A stretch of 64,000 nucleotides of DNA from the NCBI GenBank assembly GCA_009885995.1, contig VFJQ01000023.1:90904-154903 (forward strand). The letters run 5' to 3'. The first letter of the stretch is position 1, and every line of letters begins with the position of its first letter. The DNA comes from Verrucomicrobiota bacterium (GTDB lineage Bacteria > Verrucomicrobiota > Verrucomicrobiia > Chthoniobacterales > Chthoniobacteraceae). Of the stretch, positions 17,303 through 24,575 are shown piece by piece. The position numbers and the translations under genes are program-made. The notes beneath the pieces were generated by a model. The model saw only the letters and a list, made by a program, of their open reading frames with translations. It was not told the DNA's origin and did not search any database.

Positions 17303-17383
17303 GGTAGGGACGGCTGTCCCCAGCCGTCCGCGTGGGCGCATGGCCGAGTCGCACGCGGACCGCTGAGGACAGCGGTCCCTACC
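17303..17383. repeat. Inverted-repeat element, GGTAGGG family
   Basis: Two hairpins (GGACGGCTG...CAGCCGTCC and GGACCGCTG-AGGA-CAGCGGTCC by complement) are enclosed by GGTAGGGA/TCCCTACC arms. It fills the gap between the transporter start and the AAA+ gene stop. Its right half is nearly identical to the right half of the element at 15130-15209. Confidence 0.85.
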
Positions 17384-17384
17384 T

Positions 17385-19109
17385 TCACGCGCGGCGCGCT
17401 TTGAGCCGGTCGAACTCCTCGCCGAGCGCGGTGCGGTCGAGGGCACGGTAGCGCTCGGGGAGATAGCGCAGATCGGAGCAGGCGAGGATGGCGGCGAGTT
17501 CCTGCAGACGCAGCAGCGCGGGGTCGAGCGGGTCGAGGAAACTCGCGACGGCTTCCTCGACATCAGCGAGTTCCACGGCGTCGCGCTTCGTCAGGACGGC
17601 GCGCTCCTTGGCGCGGATGAGCATCGACTCGACATCGCTGCCGGTGAGCGGTCGCGCGCCGAGTTGCTCGCGGATGAAGGCGAGCACTGCATCAGCAAGC
17701 GCAATCTTCTTCGTCTTCGCGACGACTTGGAAAAGCAGCACCACGTCGTCCGCCGTCTGCGCGGGGAAGAGCGGGAGCGCGAGGCCGAAGCGGCCCTGGC
17801 GTTTCATGTCGATGGCGAGCAGGTCGGGGCGCGAAGTCATCGCGACCCATAGCTCGCGACCGCGCAGCGAGGAGTCGCCGAGGTGCGCGGCGAAGGCGGC
17901 GAAGACGCGAGTGCTCACGCCGCTGTCGCCGGACTCGCTGCGGTTGCCGAAGACGGCGTCGGCTTCATCGACGACGACGATCACGGGGCCGAGCGCGCGC
18001 ACGGTGGCGAGGATGCGCGTCTGCTGGCGCTCGGTGTCGCCGACCCACTTGCTGCGGAAGTCGCCCAGTTCCATCACCGGCAGACCGCACTCGCTCGCAA
18101 AGCAATCGATGAGGAAGGATTTACCGACGCCGACGCGGCCGGGCACGAGGATGCCGCGCTCGATCACGTCGGTCTTCCCCTCGCGGATGAGCCACGCGAG
18201 TTCGCGCAGCTTTTTCTTCGCTGCGTCGTGCGTGGCGACGAGGTCGAGCGTTACGCCGGGCTTCGGATCCTTGAAGCGCACGAGCCCCTGGCAAAACTCC
18301 TCGATGAGCCGCTTTTTCCCCGCGGTGACGTGCTCGTGCGTGATGCGCGAGCCATTCGCGAGCGCCTCGGCGAGGAGTTGGCGGACGCGCAGCAGCGCGA
18401 GGCCGGAGGTGCGGGCAGCGAGCTGTGTTTCGTCGAGATCGCTCTGCGCGAAGTCGAGTTCGCGGCGAAGGAACTGCGCGCGCTCTTCCGCATCGGGCAG
18501 CTCGATGCGGACCTGCGCGACGTGCGGGTTGCGGAGCAGTTCGGCGTTCAATTCGTTCGCGCTCTCGGTAAGCAGCAGCACGCCGACATCGAGCCGGCGC
18601 ACGTCGTCGGACGCGGCCCACTTTAGCAGCGTCACGAGCGCCATTCGCTCGTCGCCACTCGCGCCGTGCTCAGCGGCCGGGATGAGCTTCTCGGGGAAGT
18701 CGATGATGAGCGTGACGCCGCGCGCCTTCGCGTCGTGTTCGGCGCGGGAAAAGAAACGGCGCAGCAGCGGAGCGAGGCGGAGGAAATCCTTCGGCGGGCC
18801 GGTGACGTGGAAGCTCGTGCCTTCGACGGAGTCGAAGAGTTCGAGCCACTCGAAGAAGCGTTTCTGCATCTCCGGCGTGCCGAAGCTGAGGCCGTCGGCG
18901 ATGTCGAAGAAGAGGAGCATCCCGCGATCGGGGAAAAGCCGGCGGGCGAGGAAACTCTTCAGCGGCGCGTAGCTTACGCCGTTGCCGTCGGGGATGGGAA
19001 AGAGGTCGAAGATGTTGCCGTGGACGACGAAGAGCGATTGCACGCCGGCGTTCCAGCGTCGGGCGAGGTCGAGCGCCCAGGTGTCGAGCGGGAGGCGGTG
19101 ATCAGACAT
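17385..19109 (-). CDS. Tandem AAA+ ATPase with degenerate N-terminal module
   Basis: 574 residues; ATG 19109 chosen (MSDHRLPLDTWALDLARRW). The N-terminal half (about 15-270) looks like a degenerate AAA module: hydrophobic strands and an arginine-finger-like region but no Walker A. The C-terminal half (about 290-540) is a canonical AAA+ module with Walker A GRVGVGKS, Walker B VIVVVDEADAVF, sensor 1 VAMTSRPDLL and arginine finger KRQGRFG. Similar proteins occur widely in PVC bacteria as 'AAA family ATPase'; the client is unknown. It follows the coiled-coil gene at 19194-20051 with an inverted repeat between, so it may be the last gene of the pta operon. Confidence 0.85.
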   Translation of the reverse strand: MSDHRLPLDTWALDLARRWNAGVQSLFVVHGNIFDLFPIPDGNGVSYAPLKSFLARRLFPDRGMLLFFDIADGLSFGTPEMQKRFFEWLELFDSVEGTSFHVTGPPKDFLRLAPLLRRFFSRAEHDAKARGVTLIIDFPEKLIPAAEHGASGDERMALVTLLKWAASDDVRRLDVGVLLLTESANELNAELLRNPHVAQVRIELPDAEERAQFLRRELDFAQSDLDETQLAARTSGLALLRVRQLLAEALANGSRITHEHVTAGKKRLIEEFCQGLVRFKDPKPGVTLDLVATHDAAKKKLRELAWLIREGKTDVIERGILVPGRVGVGKSFLIDCFASECGLPVMELGDFRSKWVGDTERQQTRILATVRALGPVIVVVDEADAVFGNRSESGDSGVSTRVFAAFAAHLGDSSLRGRELWVAMTSRPDLLAIDMKRQGRFGLALPLFPAQTADDVVLLFQVVAKTKKIALADAVLAFIREQLGARPLTGSDVESMLIRAKERAVLTKRDAVELADVEEAVASFLDPLDPALLRLQELAAILACSDLRYLPERYRALDRTALGEEFDRLKARRA

Positions 19110-19124
19110 GGAGGGTGGCATTGT

Positions 19125-19195
19125 GAACCACGAAGGCACGAAGGCACGAAGTGAAGGTGGTGCGCAGCCTTCGTGTCTTCGTGTCTTCGTGGTTC
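19125..19195. repeat. Inverted-repeat element, GAACCACGAAG family
   Basis: Arms of about 25 bp built from repeated CACGAAGG and CTTCGTGTCTTCGTGGTTC, with a loop of about 20 bp. It lies between two genes transcribed on the minus strand. The TGA stop of the upstream coiled-coil gene is the TGA at the element's edge (TGAACCACGAAG read on the minus strand). Confidence 0.9.
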
Positions 19196-20051
19196 ATTCT
19201 CGTGTTGCGCTGCGGCGCGGGATCGGTGGTGGTGCGCTCGTGGCTTCGCCGAAGCCGATGCGCTGGCTGGGCATGGCGGGCTCGGCGATGAGCGCGCGGA
19301 ATTGATCCATCTCGCGCAGGTAGGTGTTCGTGGCTTCGAGTTGCTCGACCGTCGCATCAAGGCGCGCGCTCAGCGCGGGCGTGTCGGGCGCGGCCATTGC
19401 GTCGGCGCGCAGGAGCTTGATCTGCTGGTCGAGGCGGTCTTCCTCGGCGCTCACGAGCTCGAAGTGGCGGCGCGCTTGCTCGATCCGCTCGGCGCGCTTT
19501 TGCAGTGTTTCGAGGTAGTCGCGCCGCGATGCGAGGAGGCGTTCCTGGTCGGCGGTTCCCTCGGCTTCGAGCCGCTTCACTTCCGCTTCCGCGGCGCCGA
19601 TGAGCTTTGGCACGTTCTCTCTCGATTCGAGCTCGAGGAAACGCTCAAGCGTCTGGTCCGTGCTGAGCAGGCGGACGAAGGTCCACATCATCTCCTCGAT
19701 CCTGCGCACTCTCGGGTCGTCCGCTGCGCCGATGGTTTGCTCGATCTGTTGGCAGACTTCCGCGAGCGCGCCGTAGCGTTGCCGGCGCGAGCTGGTGAGC
19801 GCGCTCAGCGTCGCGTCGCGCCGCGCCTTGAAGTCCGCCGTCTGCCCGGCTTCCACGGCTGCTGCCTGCTGCTGCTGGCGCTTCTCGACCCAACCGCGAA
19901 AGAATCCCATGTCCGGCAGATACACCCAGCCGAGCACGTAGGCCGCAGCGCCGAGGATGAAGTAGAGCGGTTCTCCCGAGGCGAAGCCGACACCGAGCGT
20001 AGCCACGGCCAGCGCGGCGTGGTGCGGGCTCTGGAAGAATTCGCGGCGCAT
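19194..20051 (-). CDS. Membrane-anchored coiled-coil protein, function unknown
   Basis: 285 residues. Two short hydrophobic segments near the N-terminus (AALAVATLGVGFASG and LYFILGAAAYVLGWVYL) precede about 200 residues of charged, helix-rich sequence (EVCQQIEQTIG, AEAEVKRLEAEGTADQERLLASRRDYLETLQKRAERIEQ). These read as coiled coil, and the tail is Pro-rich. No family is recognised. It follows the DRTGG-domain gene by 9 bp and precedes the AAA+ gene, suggesting one transcript. An ATPase plus a membrane coiled-coil partner is a plausible working unit. The stop lies in the flanking repeat. Confidence 0.75.
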   Translation of the reverse strand: MRREFFQSPHHAALAVATLGVGFASGEPLYFILGAAAYVLGWVYLPDMGFFRGWVEKRQQQQAAAVEAGQTADFKARRDATLSALTSSRRQRYGALAEVCQQIEQTIGAADDPRVRRIEEMMWTFVRLLSTDQTLERFLELESRENVPKLIGAAEAEVKRLEAEGTADQERLLASRRDYLETLQKRAERIEQARRHFELVSAEEDRLDQQIKLLRADAMAAPDTPALSARLDATVEQLEATNTYLREMDQFRALIAEPAMPSQRIGFGEATSAPPPIPRRSATRE

Positions 20052-20060
20052 GACGGATGG

Positions 20061-21161
20061 CTAAAGCTTCGCGAGCAGCCGGTCCACATCGACGTGGCGC
20101 TCGATCAGCGACTGGATCTTGTCGATCTTCTCCACGTCGCCCGGCAGCGTCTTCACGGTCATCGAGTGGATGCCGGAGGCGACCGAGTAGCTGTCGAGCG
20201 GCGAGCGGATGACGGGAACGTCGGAGTTGTTGATGAGATCGAGCACGCTCTGGTGCGGGAGCAGGTCGCCGCTGAGCACGAGGCCGGCGATGGCGCGGTC
20301 CTCGGCGTCGGTGAGCGTGCTCGTGGAGAGCGCGGCGAGGATCACGTCTTCGCGGTCGCCGGGCGCGATGACGAGCGTGCCGGGGTGAAAGTGCTCCATG
20401 ACGTGCGTCGAGTTCATCGCGCCGATGACGATCTTCTTCACGCGGCGCCGGTTCTTCTCCTTCGCGTTGATGAAGGTGCCTTTGATCGTCTGGCGAATCT
20501 GCCCGAGCGTCGCATTCGCGAGCAGCGGCTCCTCGGGGATCGCGCCGAGCAGTTCGAGCCCGAGCCGCGCGAGGCCGCGCCGGGCGAAGTCGCGCACGTA
20601 GTCGTATTTCTCGCCGATGATTTTGTTCATCACCACGCCGATGACCTCGACGCCTTCCTTGTCGAAGAGCGCGGCGTTGAGCGCGATCTCGTCGATGGGT
20701 TTGCCGATGCCGCCCTTGGTCACGAGGATGACTTTGCTGTGCAGCAGGTTCGCGACGCGCGCATTCGAGAGATCGAAGACCGAGCCGACGCCCGCGTGGC
20801 CGGTGCCTTCGATGATCATGAAGTCCTTTTCCCACGCCGCGCGGTCGAAGGAATTCTGGATGCGCTTCACGAGGTGCTCGTTGTTTTGTTCCTCGATGTA
20901 GCGGCGCGTGAAATCGGGCTCGACCGCGATCGGGCTCATCGCCTCGAGCGGGGTGGAAACGCCAAACGTCTGGTCGATGAGGACGGAGTCTTCGTCGATG
21001 CGCTTGCCCTCGATCTCCTCGAAACGCTGCCCGACAGGTTTCATGAAACCGATGCGACCGATCCGCTTTCGCAGCGCGGCGAAGAGCCCGAGCGAGGTCG
21101 TGGTCTTCCCGTCGTTCTGCTGCGTCGCGGCGATGAAGACGCGAGGCGTCGTCGTGTTCAC
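20061..21161 (-). CDS. P-loop / DRTGG-domain protein (N-terminal domain of phosphate acetyltransferase)
   Basis: 366 residues. A BioD/CobQ-like P-loop (FIAATQQNDGKTTTSLGLF, about 9-27) and IIEGTGHAGVGSVFDLSN are followed by a DRTGG domain (about 215-330, with GDREDVILAAL and AGLVLSGDLLP). In long phosphate acetyltransferases this region is the regulatory N-terminal half, which modulates acetyl-P/acetyl-CoA conversion in response to metabolites. Here it is a separate gene whose ATG overlaps the end of the catalytic pta gene by 4 nt (ATGA). It is therefore translationally coupled to, and probably complexed with, that enzyme. Confidence 0.9.
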   Translation of the reverse strand: MNTTTPRVFIAATQQNDGKTTTSLGLFAALRKRIGRIGFMKPVGQRFEEIEGKRIDEDSVLIDQTFGVSTPLEAMSPIAVEPDFTRRYIEEQNNEHLVKRIQNSFDRAAWEKDFMIIEGTGHAGVGSVFDLSNARVANLLHSKVILVTKGGIGKPIDEIALNAALFDKEGVEVIGVVMNKIIGEKYDYVRDFARRGLARLGLELLGAIPEEPLLANATLGQIRQTIKGTFINAKEKNRRRVKKIVIGAMNSTHVMEHFHPGTLVIAPGDREDVILAALSTSTLTDAEDRAIAGLVLSGDLLPHQSVLDLINNSDVPVIRSPLDSYSVASGIHSMTVKTLPGDVEKIDKIQSLIERHVDVDRLLAKL

Positions 21162-22192
21162 GCCGCGTCGGGATACAGCTTGCGATATTCGATCGCCTGC
21201 ACGCCGAGAATCGCGGCGACGGCGAGGATGTCGTCTTCCGTGCTGCCGCGCGACATGTCCGCGCAGGGCTTCGCGAGGCCGAGCAGGAGCTGGCCGTAGG
21301 CGTCGGCGCCGGCGAGGTATTGCACGAGCTTGGCGCCGATGTTGCCAGAGTTGAGGTCGGGGAAGACGAGCACGTTGGCCTTGCCGGCGACGAGGGAAGT
21401 CGGCGCCTTTTTCTCCGCGAGATCGGCGAGGAGGGCGGTGTCGGCCTGGAGTTCGCCGTCGATTTCCATCTCGATCCCCGCGGTCGCAGCGCGCTGGCGG
21501 GCGAGTGCGGTGGCGGCGGCGATCTTGTGCGGCGAGGGAAGCGTGGAGCTGCCCTTGGTCGAGAAGCTCAGCATCGCGATGCGCGGCTTGTTGCCGGTGA
21601 GCTGGCGGCAGACTTTACCGGTCTCGACGGCGATCTCCGCGAGCTGTTCGACGCTCGGATCGGGGATCACGGCGCAGTCCGCGAAGAACATCACGCCTCG
21701 CTCGCCGTAGCGTTTGTTGGAAAGGTCGAGCAGCATGCAGCTCGAGATGCTGCTCACTTCCGGGAGCGGTTTGATGAGCTGGATGAGCGGGCGCAGCGTG
21801 CTGCTGGCGGCTTCGCTCGCGCCGGTCACGAGGCCATCGACCTGGCCGTTCTGCACCATCATCGCGCCGAAGTAATTCGGCTGGATGAGGATGTCGTGCG
21901 CGGCTTTCGGGCCGAGGTCGTGGTAGCGCTTGAGCTTCTCGAGCTTCTTGATGAAGGCGGGAAGATCGTCCGCCGTCGCGGGATCGAGGATCAGCACGTG
22001 GTCGAGGCTGGTCTTCTGTTTCGCGGCCGCCTTTTCGATCGCGGCTTTGTTCCCGAGCAGGACGGGGATGCCGAGCTTGAGCGTGACGAAACGCTCGGCG
22101 GCGTGCAGCACGCGCGGCTCGGTGCCCTCGGGGAAGACGATGCGCTTCGGATGCCGCTGAAGCTTTTGGAAGACCGATTCGATGAATCGCAT
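21158..22192 (-). CDS. pta: Phosphate acetyltransferase, catalytic subunit
   Basis: 344 residues from ATG 22192; the frame is open upstream but the conserved N-terminus (FIESVFQKLQRHPKRIVFPEGTEPRVLHAA) starts here. PTA_PTB family: interconverts acetyl-CoA and acetyl phosphate. Conserved blocks include VDGLVTGASEAASSTLRP, FFADCAVIPDPSVEQLAEIA, RIAMLSFSTKGS, LQADTALL and ANVLVFPDLNSGNIGAKLVQ. Length equals the short PTA form without the DRTGG half, which is encoded by the next gene. No acetate kinase gene is in view. First gene of a probable operon running down to about 19194 or 17385. Confidence 0.96.
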   Translation of the reverse strand: MRFIESVFQKLQRHPKRIVFPEGTEPRVLHAAERFVTLKLGIPVLLGNKAAIEKAAAKQKTSLDHVLILDPATADDLPAFIKKLEKLKRYHDLGPKAAHDILIQPNYFGAMMVQNGQVDGLVTGASEAASSTLRPLIQLIKPLPEVSSISSCMLLDLSNKRYGERGVMFFADCAVIPDPSVEQLAEIAVETGKVCRQLTGNKPRIAMLSFSTKGSSTLPSPHKIAAATALARQRAATAGIEMEIDGELQADTALLADLAEKKAPTSLVAGKANVLVFPDLNSGNIGAKLVQYLAGADAYGQLLLGLAKPCADMSRGSTEDDILAVAAILGVQAIEYRKLYPDAA

Positions 22193-22277
22193 AGGGCGCG
22201 GAAAGTGGCGCTCCACGCCGCCAGTGTCGAGCGATGAAGTTGCCGCAGCGCCGTAGCGCGCGTAGCAGGAGCGCCGC

Positions 22278-23093
22278 ATGTCCAGCCCGCTCGCCGCCCT
22301 CAGCGACTACCACGTTCACACGCCGCTCTGCCACCACGCGAAGGGCTGGCCGCTCGACTTCTGCGCGCGCGCCGTCGAGCTCGGCCTCGGCGAGCTGGGC
22401 TTCGCGGATCACAACCCCATGCCCACGCAGTTCGACAACTGGCGCATGAGCATCGACGACCTCCCGCGCTACCTCGAAGCCGTCGAGATGGCGCGCGCGC
22501 AGTTCCCTCAGCTCCACATCAAGCTCGGCCTCGAGTGCGACTACATCGCCGGGCACGAGTCGTGGATCGAGAAGCTCGCGGGCATGGCCGAGTGGGATTT
22601 CTTCATCGGCTCGGTCCATTACCTGCCCGGCGCGGACTGGGCCGTGGACGATCCGCAGCACATGAGCCGCTTCCTCACCGGCGAGATCGCGGACATCTGG
22701 GCCTCCTACTGGCGCGCGATCGAACGGGCAGTTCGCAGCGGGCTGTTCGATTTCATCGCGCACATCGATCTGCCGAAAAAGTTCGGCTTCCGCCCGCCGG
22801 GCGACCTGCGCGCCTACTACGAACCCTCCCTCGCCGCGCTCGCCGAGACCGGCACGCCCTTCGAGATCAACACCGCCGGCCTGCGCAAGAAGTGCGCGGA
22901 GCTTTACCCCGCCGCCGACTTCCTCGCCCTCGCCGCCGCGGCGAAGGTGCCGCTGCTCATCAACTCCGACTCGCACGACCCCGCCGAGCTGTGCGCGGGT
23001 TACACCGAGGCCGTCGCCGCCGCGCGCACCGCCGGCTTCACGCACACCGTTCGCTTCGCAAAGCGCGAGCGCTCGCTGATGGCGCTGCCGTAA
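22278..23093 (+). CDS. Histidinol-phosphatase, PHP family (HisJ type)
   Basis: 271 residues starting at ATG 22278, transcribed away from pta. PHP phosphoesterase with DYHVHTPLCHHAKG near the N-terminus, ADHNPMP, LGLECDYI, IGSVHYLPGADWAVDD, FIAHIDLPKKFG, EINTAGLRKK and NSDSHDP. These supply the trinuclear metal site typical of HisJ/HisK-type histidinol-phosphate phosphatases, the penultimate step of histidine synthesis. No other his gene is nearby, so a different phosphate monoester substrate cannot be excluded. Confidence 0.9.
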   Translation: MSSPLAALSDYHVHTPLCHHAKGWPLDFCARAVELGLGELGFADHNPMPTQFDNWRMSIDDLPRYLEAVEMARAQFPQLHIKLGLECDYIAGHESWIEKLAGMAEWDFFIGSVHYLPGADWAVDDPQHMSRFLTGEIADIWASYWRAIERAVRSGLFDFIAHIDLPKKFGFRPPGDLRAYYEPSLAALAETGTPFEINTAGLRKKCAELYPAADFLALAAAAKVPLLINSDSHDPAELCAGYTEAVAAARTAGFTHTVRFAKRERSLMALP

Positions 23094-23114
23094 TGACCGA
23101 GCATCGGCGCATTC

Positions 23115-23202
23115 AACGCAGAGGCGCAGAGAGCGCAGAGGTTCGTAGAGGATCATTGAAGTTTTTCTCTGCGTCCCTCTGCGTCCTCTGCGCCTCTGCG
23201 TT
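23115..23202. repeat. Inverted-repeat element, AACGCAGAGG family
   Basis: Arms of about 27 bp starting AACGCAGAGGCGCAGAG and ending CTCTGCGCCTCTGCGTT, with an A/T-richer centre. It lies between the PHP gene and folP. A second member, same arms but different centre, is at 45541-45624. Confidence 0.92.
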
Positions 23203-23223
23203 AATAAAAACCGCGCCCTCTCG

Positions 23224-24267
23224 ATGAAGCTCGTCGCGCGCGGCCGCACGATCGAGTTCCCGCGCCGCCCGCTCATCATGGGCATCGTGAATCTCTCCGC
23301 AGATTCGTTCAGCGGTGACGGAATGGACGACATCGACGCCGCGGTGGAGAAAGCGCGCGCGCTCATCGCCGAGGGCGCGGACATCATCGACGTGGGCGCC
23401 GAGAGCGCGCGCACGAATCGCGGGCCGATCAGCGAGGCGGAGGAGATAGACCGGCTGTGCGGGTTCGTGGCGAAGTGGTCAGTGGTCAGTAATCAGTATT
23501 CAGTAATCAGTGATCAGAACGAGAGCGCCCCCGCGGCGACTACTGATCACTGTCCACTATTTACTGATCACTCCCCCCCGCCTCGTCACCCGCTCCTTTC
23601 GCTAAACACCTGGCGCCCCGCCGTCGCCCGCGCGGTGCTGCGCGAAGGCGGAGACCTCCTCAACGACATCGGCGGCCTGCCCACCGACGAAAACGCCCGC
23701 ATCTGCGCGGAGACGGGCGCGGCGCTGCTCATCATGCACTCGGTCGGCGAGCCGAAGGTCGCGCACACGCACGTGGGCTATCGCGACGTGATGGACGCGA
23801 TGGACGAGTTCTTCGCCGAAAAGATCGCGCTGGCCGAAGCAGCCGGCCTCCCGCGCGACGCCATCGTGCTCGACCCCGGCATCGATTTCGCCAAGCAGCG
23901 CGACGACAACCTGCGCATCTACCGCGACCTCGCCCGGTTGCACCGCTTCGAGCGGCCGATCCTCCTGCCCGTCTCGCGCAAGACCGTCATCGGCGACGTG
24001 CTGGGGGTGGGAGCAGGGAGCGAGGAGCAGGGAGCAGGGAGCGAGGAGCAGGGAGCAGGGAGCAAGGAGCAGGGAGCAGGGAGCGAGCAGGCGGCCGGGG
24101 CCACTCCCTGCCCCCTGCCCCCTGCTCCCTGCTTCCCGGGCCACGCCCGGGATGCGGGCACGGTGGCGTGTATCGTCGCCGGGATGCTGCGCGGGGCGCA
24201 AATCTTCCGGGTTCACAATGTGCGTGCGGCCAGTCAGGCGGTGCGGATCATCGGCGCGATCGGGTGA
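23224..24267 (+). CDS. folP: Dihydropteroate synthase with two repeat-derived in-frame insertions
   Basis: Condenses 6-hydroxymethyl-dihydropterin diphosphate with p-aminobenzoate in folate synthesis. Family blocks in order: IMGIVNLSADSFSGDG, DIIDVGAESART, LSLNTWRPAVARAVL, LLNDIGG, LIMHSVG, IVLDPGIDFAK, PILLPVSRKTVIGDVLG, RDAGTVACIVAGMLRGAQIFRVHNV. It is 347 residues against about 270-285 usual. The surplus is two low-complexity segments that coincide with inverted repeats: residues about 84-117 (23475-23573) and about 263-304 (24009-24136). Both keep the frame and lie in surface loops, the second just after the SRK motif. The enzyme is probably still functional because all catalytic blocks are intact. 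Confidence 0.95.
   Translation: MKLVARGRTIEFPRRPLIMGIVNLSADSFSGDGMDDIDAAVEKARALIAEGADIIDVGAESARTNRGPISEAEEIDRLCGFVAKWSVVSNQYSVISDQNESAPAATTDHCPLFTDHSPPPRHPLLSLNTWRPAVARAVLREGGDLLNDIGGLPTDENARICAETGAALLIMHSVGEPKVAHTHVGYRDVMDAMDEFFAEKIALAEAAGLPRDAIVLDPGIDFAKQRDDNLRIYRDLARLHRFERPILLPVSRKTVIGDVLGVGAGSEEQGAGSEEQGAGSKEQGAGSEQAAGATPCPLPPAPCFPGHARDAGTVACIVAGMLRGAQIFRVHNVRAASQAVRIIGAIG
23475..23573. repeat. In-frame inverted repeat inside folP (TCAGT/ACTGA family)
   Basis: Left arm of repeated GTCAGTAATCAGT-type units and right arm of ACTGATCACTGTCC-type units form an imperfect inverted repeat of about 99 bp around a G/C-rich centre. It is A/T-richer than the rest of folP. It adds about 33 residues (beginning VVSNQYSVISDQ) between the conserved ESART block and LSLNTWRP. 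Confidence 0.9.
24009..24136. repeat. In-frame inverted repeat inside folP (GGAGCAGGGAGC family)
   Basis: Tandem GGAGCAGGGAGC/GAGGAGCAGGGA units on the left face CCCTGCTCCCTGC-type units on the right. Encodes a repetitive AGSEEQG-type peptide followed by a Pro/Cys segment. It is placed between VIGDVLG and HARDAGTVA. The same family lies in frame inside metG at 49314-49396, where it gives AGSREQG. Confidence 0.92.
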
Positions 24268-24328
24268 GGCAAATACGACCCATTTTCACCCTGAAATCGT
24301 TCCCGGTCGACGTGTGTCCCACTAGCCG

Positions 24329-24476
24329 CGACGCGCGTCACGGGTCGAGGGTGAGACTCCAACGGCCCCACGACGCACCACACGGGGCAAGTTGAGTCTC
24401 CAACCCCCTCGTGACGCGCTCCACGGGGCGAATGATACACTCAAACTGGCCCGTGCGGCGCTGCAAATTGGCGGAG
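24329..24476. repeat. Second ~21-bp-period array, upstream of the dehydrogenase gene
   Basis: Fills most of the 308-bp gap between folP and the next gene. Three related units start at 24329 (CGACGCGCGTCACGGG), 24371 (CGACGCACCACACGGGG) and 24410 (CGTGACGCGCTCCACGGGG), 42 and 39 bp apart, each carrying a GAGACTCCAAC-like second half. Read on the minus strand the array is preceded by TCCGCCAATTTGC at its outer edge. That resembles the cores of the array at 12598-12920, as does GTATCATTCGCC against GTATCATCCGCC there. No gene or clear promoter is seen in this gap. Confidence 0.65.
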
Positions 24477-24575
24477 GAATCTCTCTGAACTGCTTCAGTT
24501 GCGTGCCGAGGCTAAGAAGGAGCCTTCGAACCGCCTCTTTACCGCCTCAACCATCTCGCCAACCTAGCCGACCTC

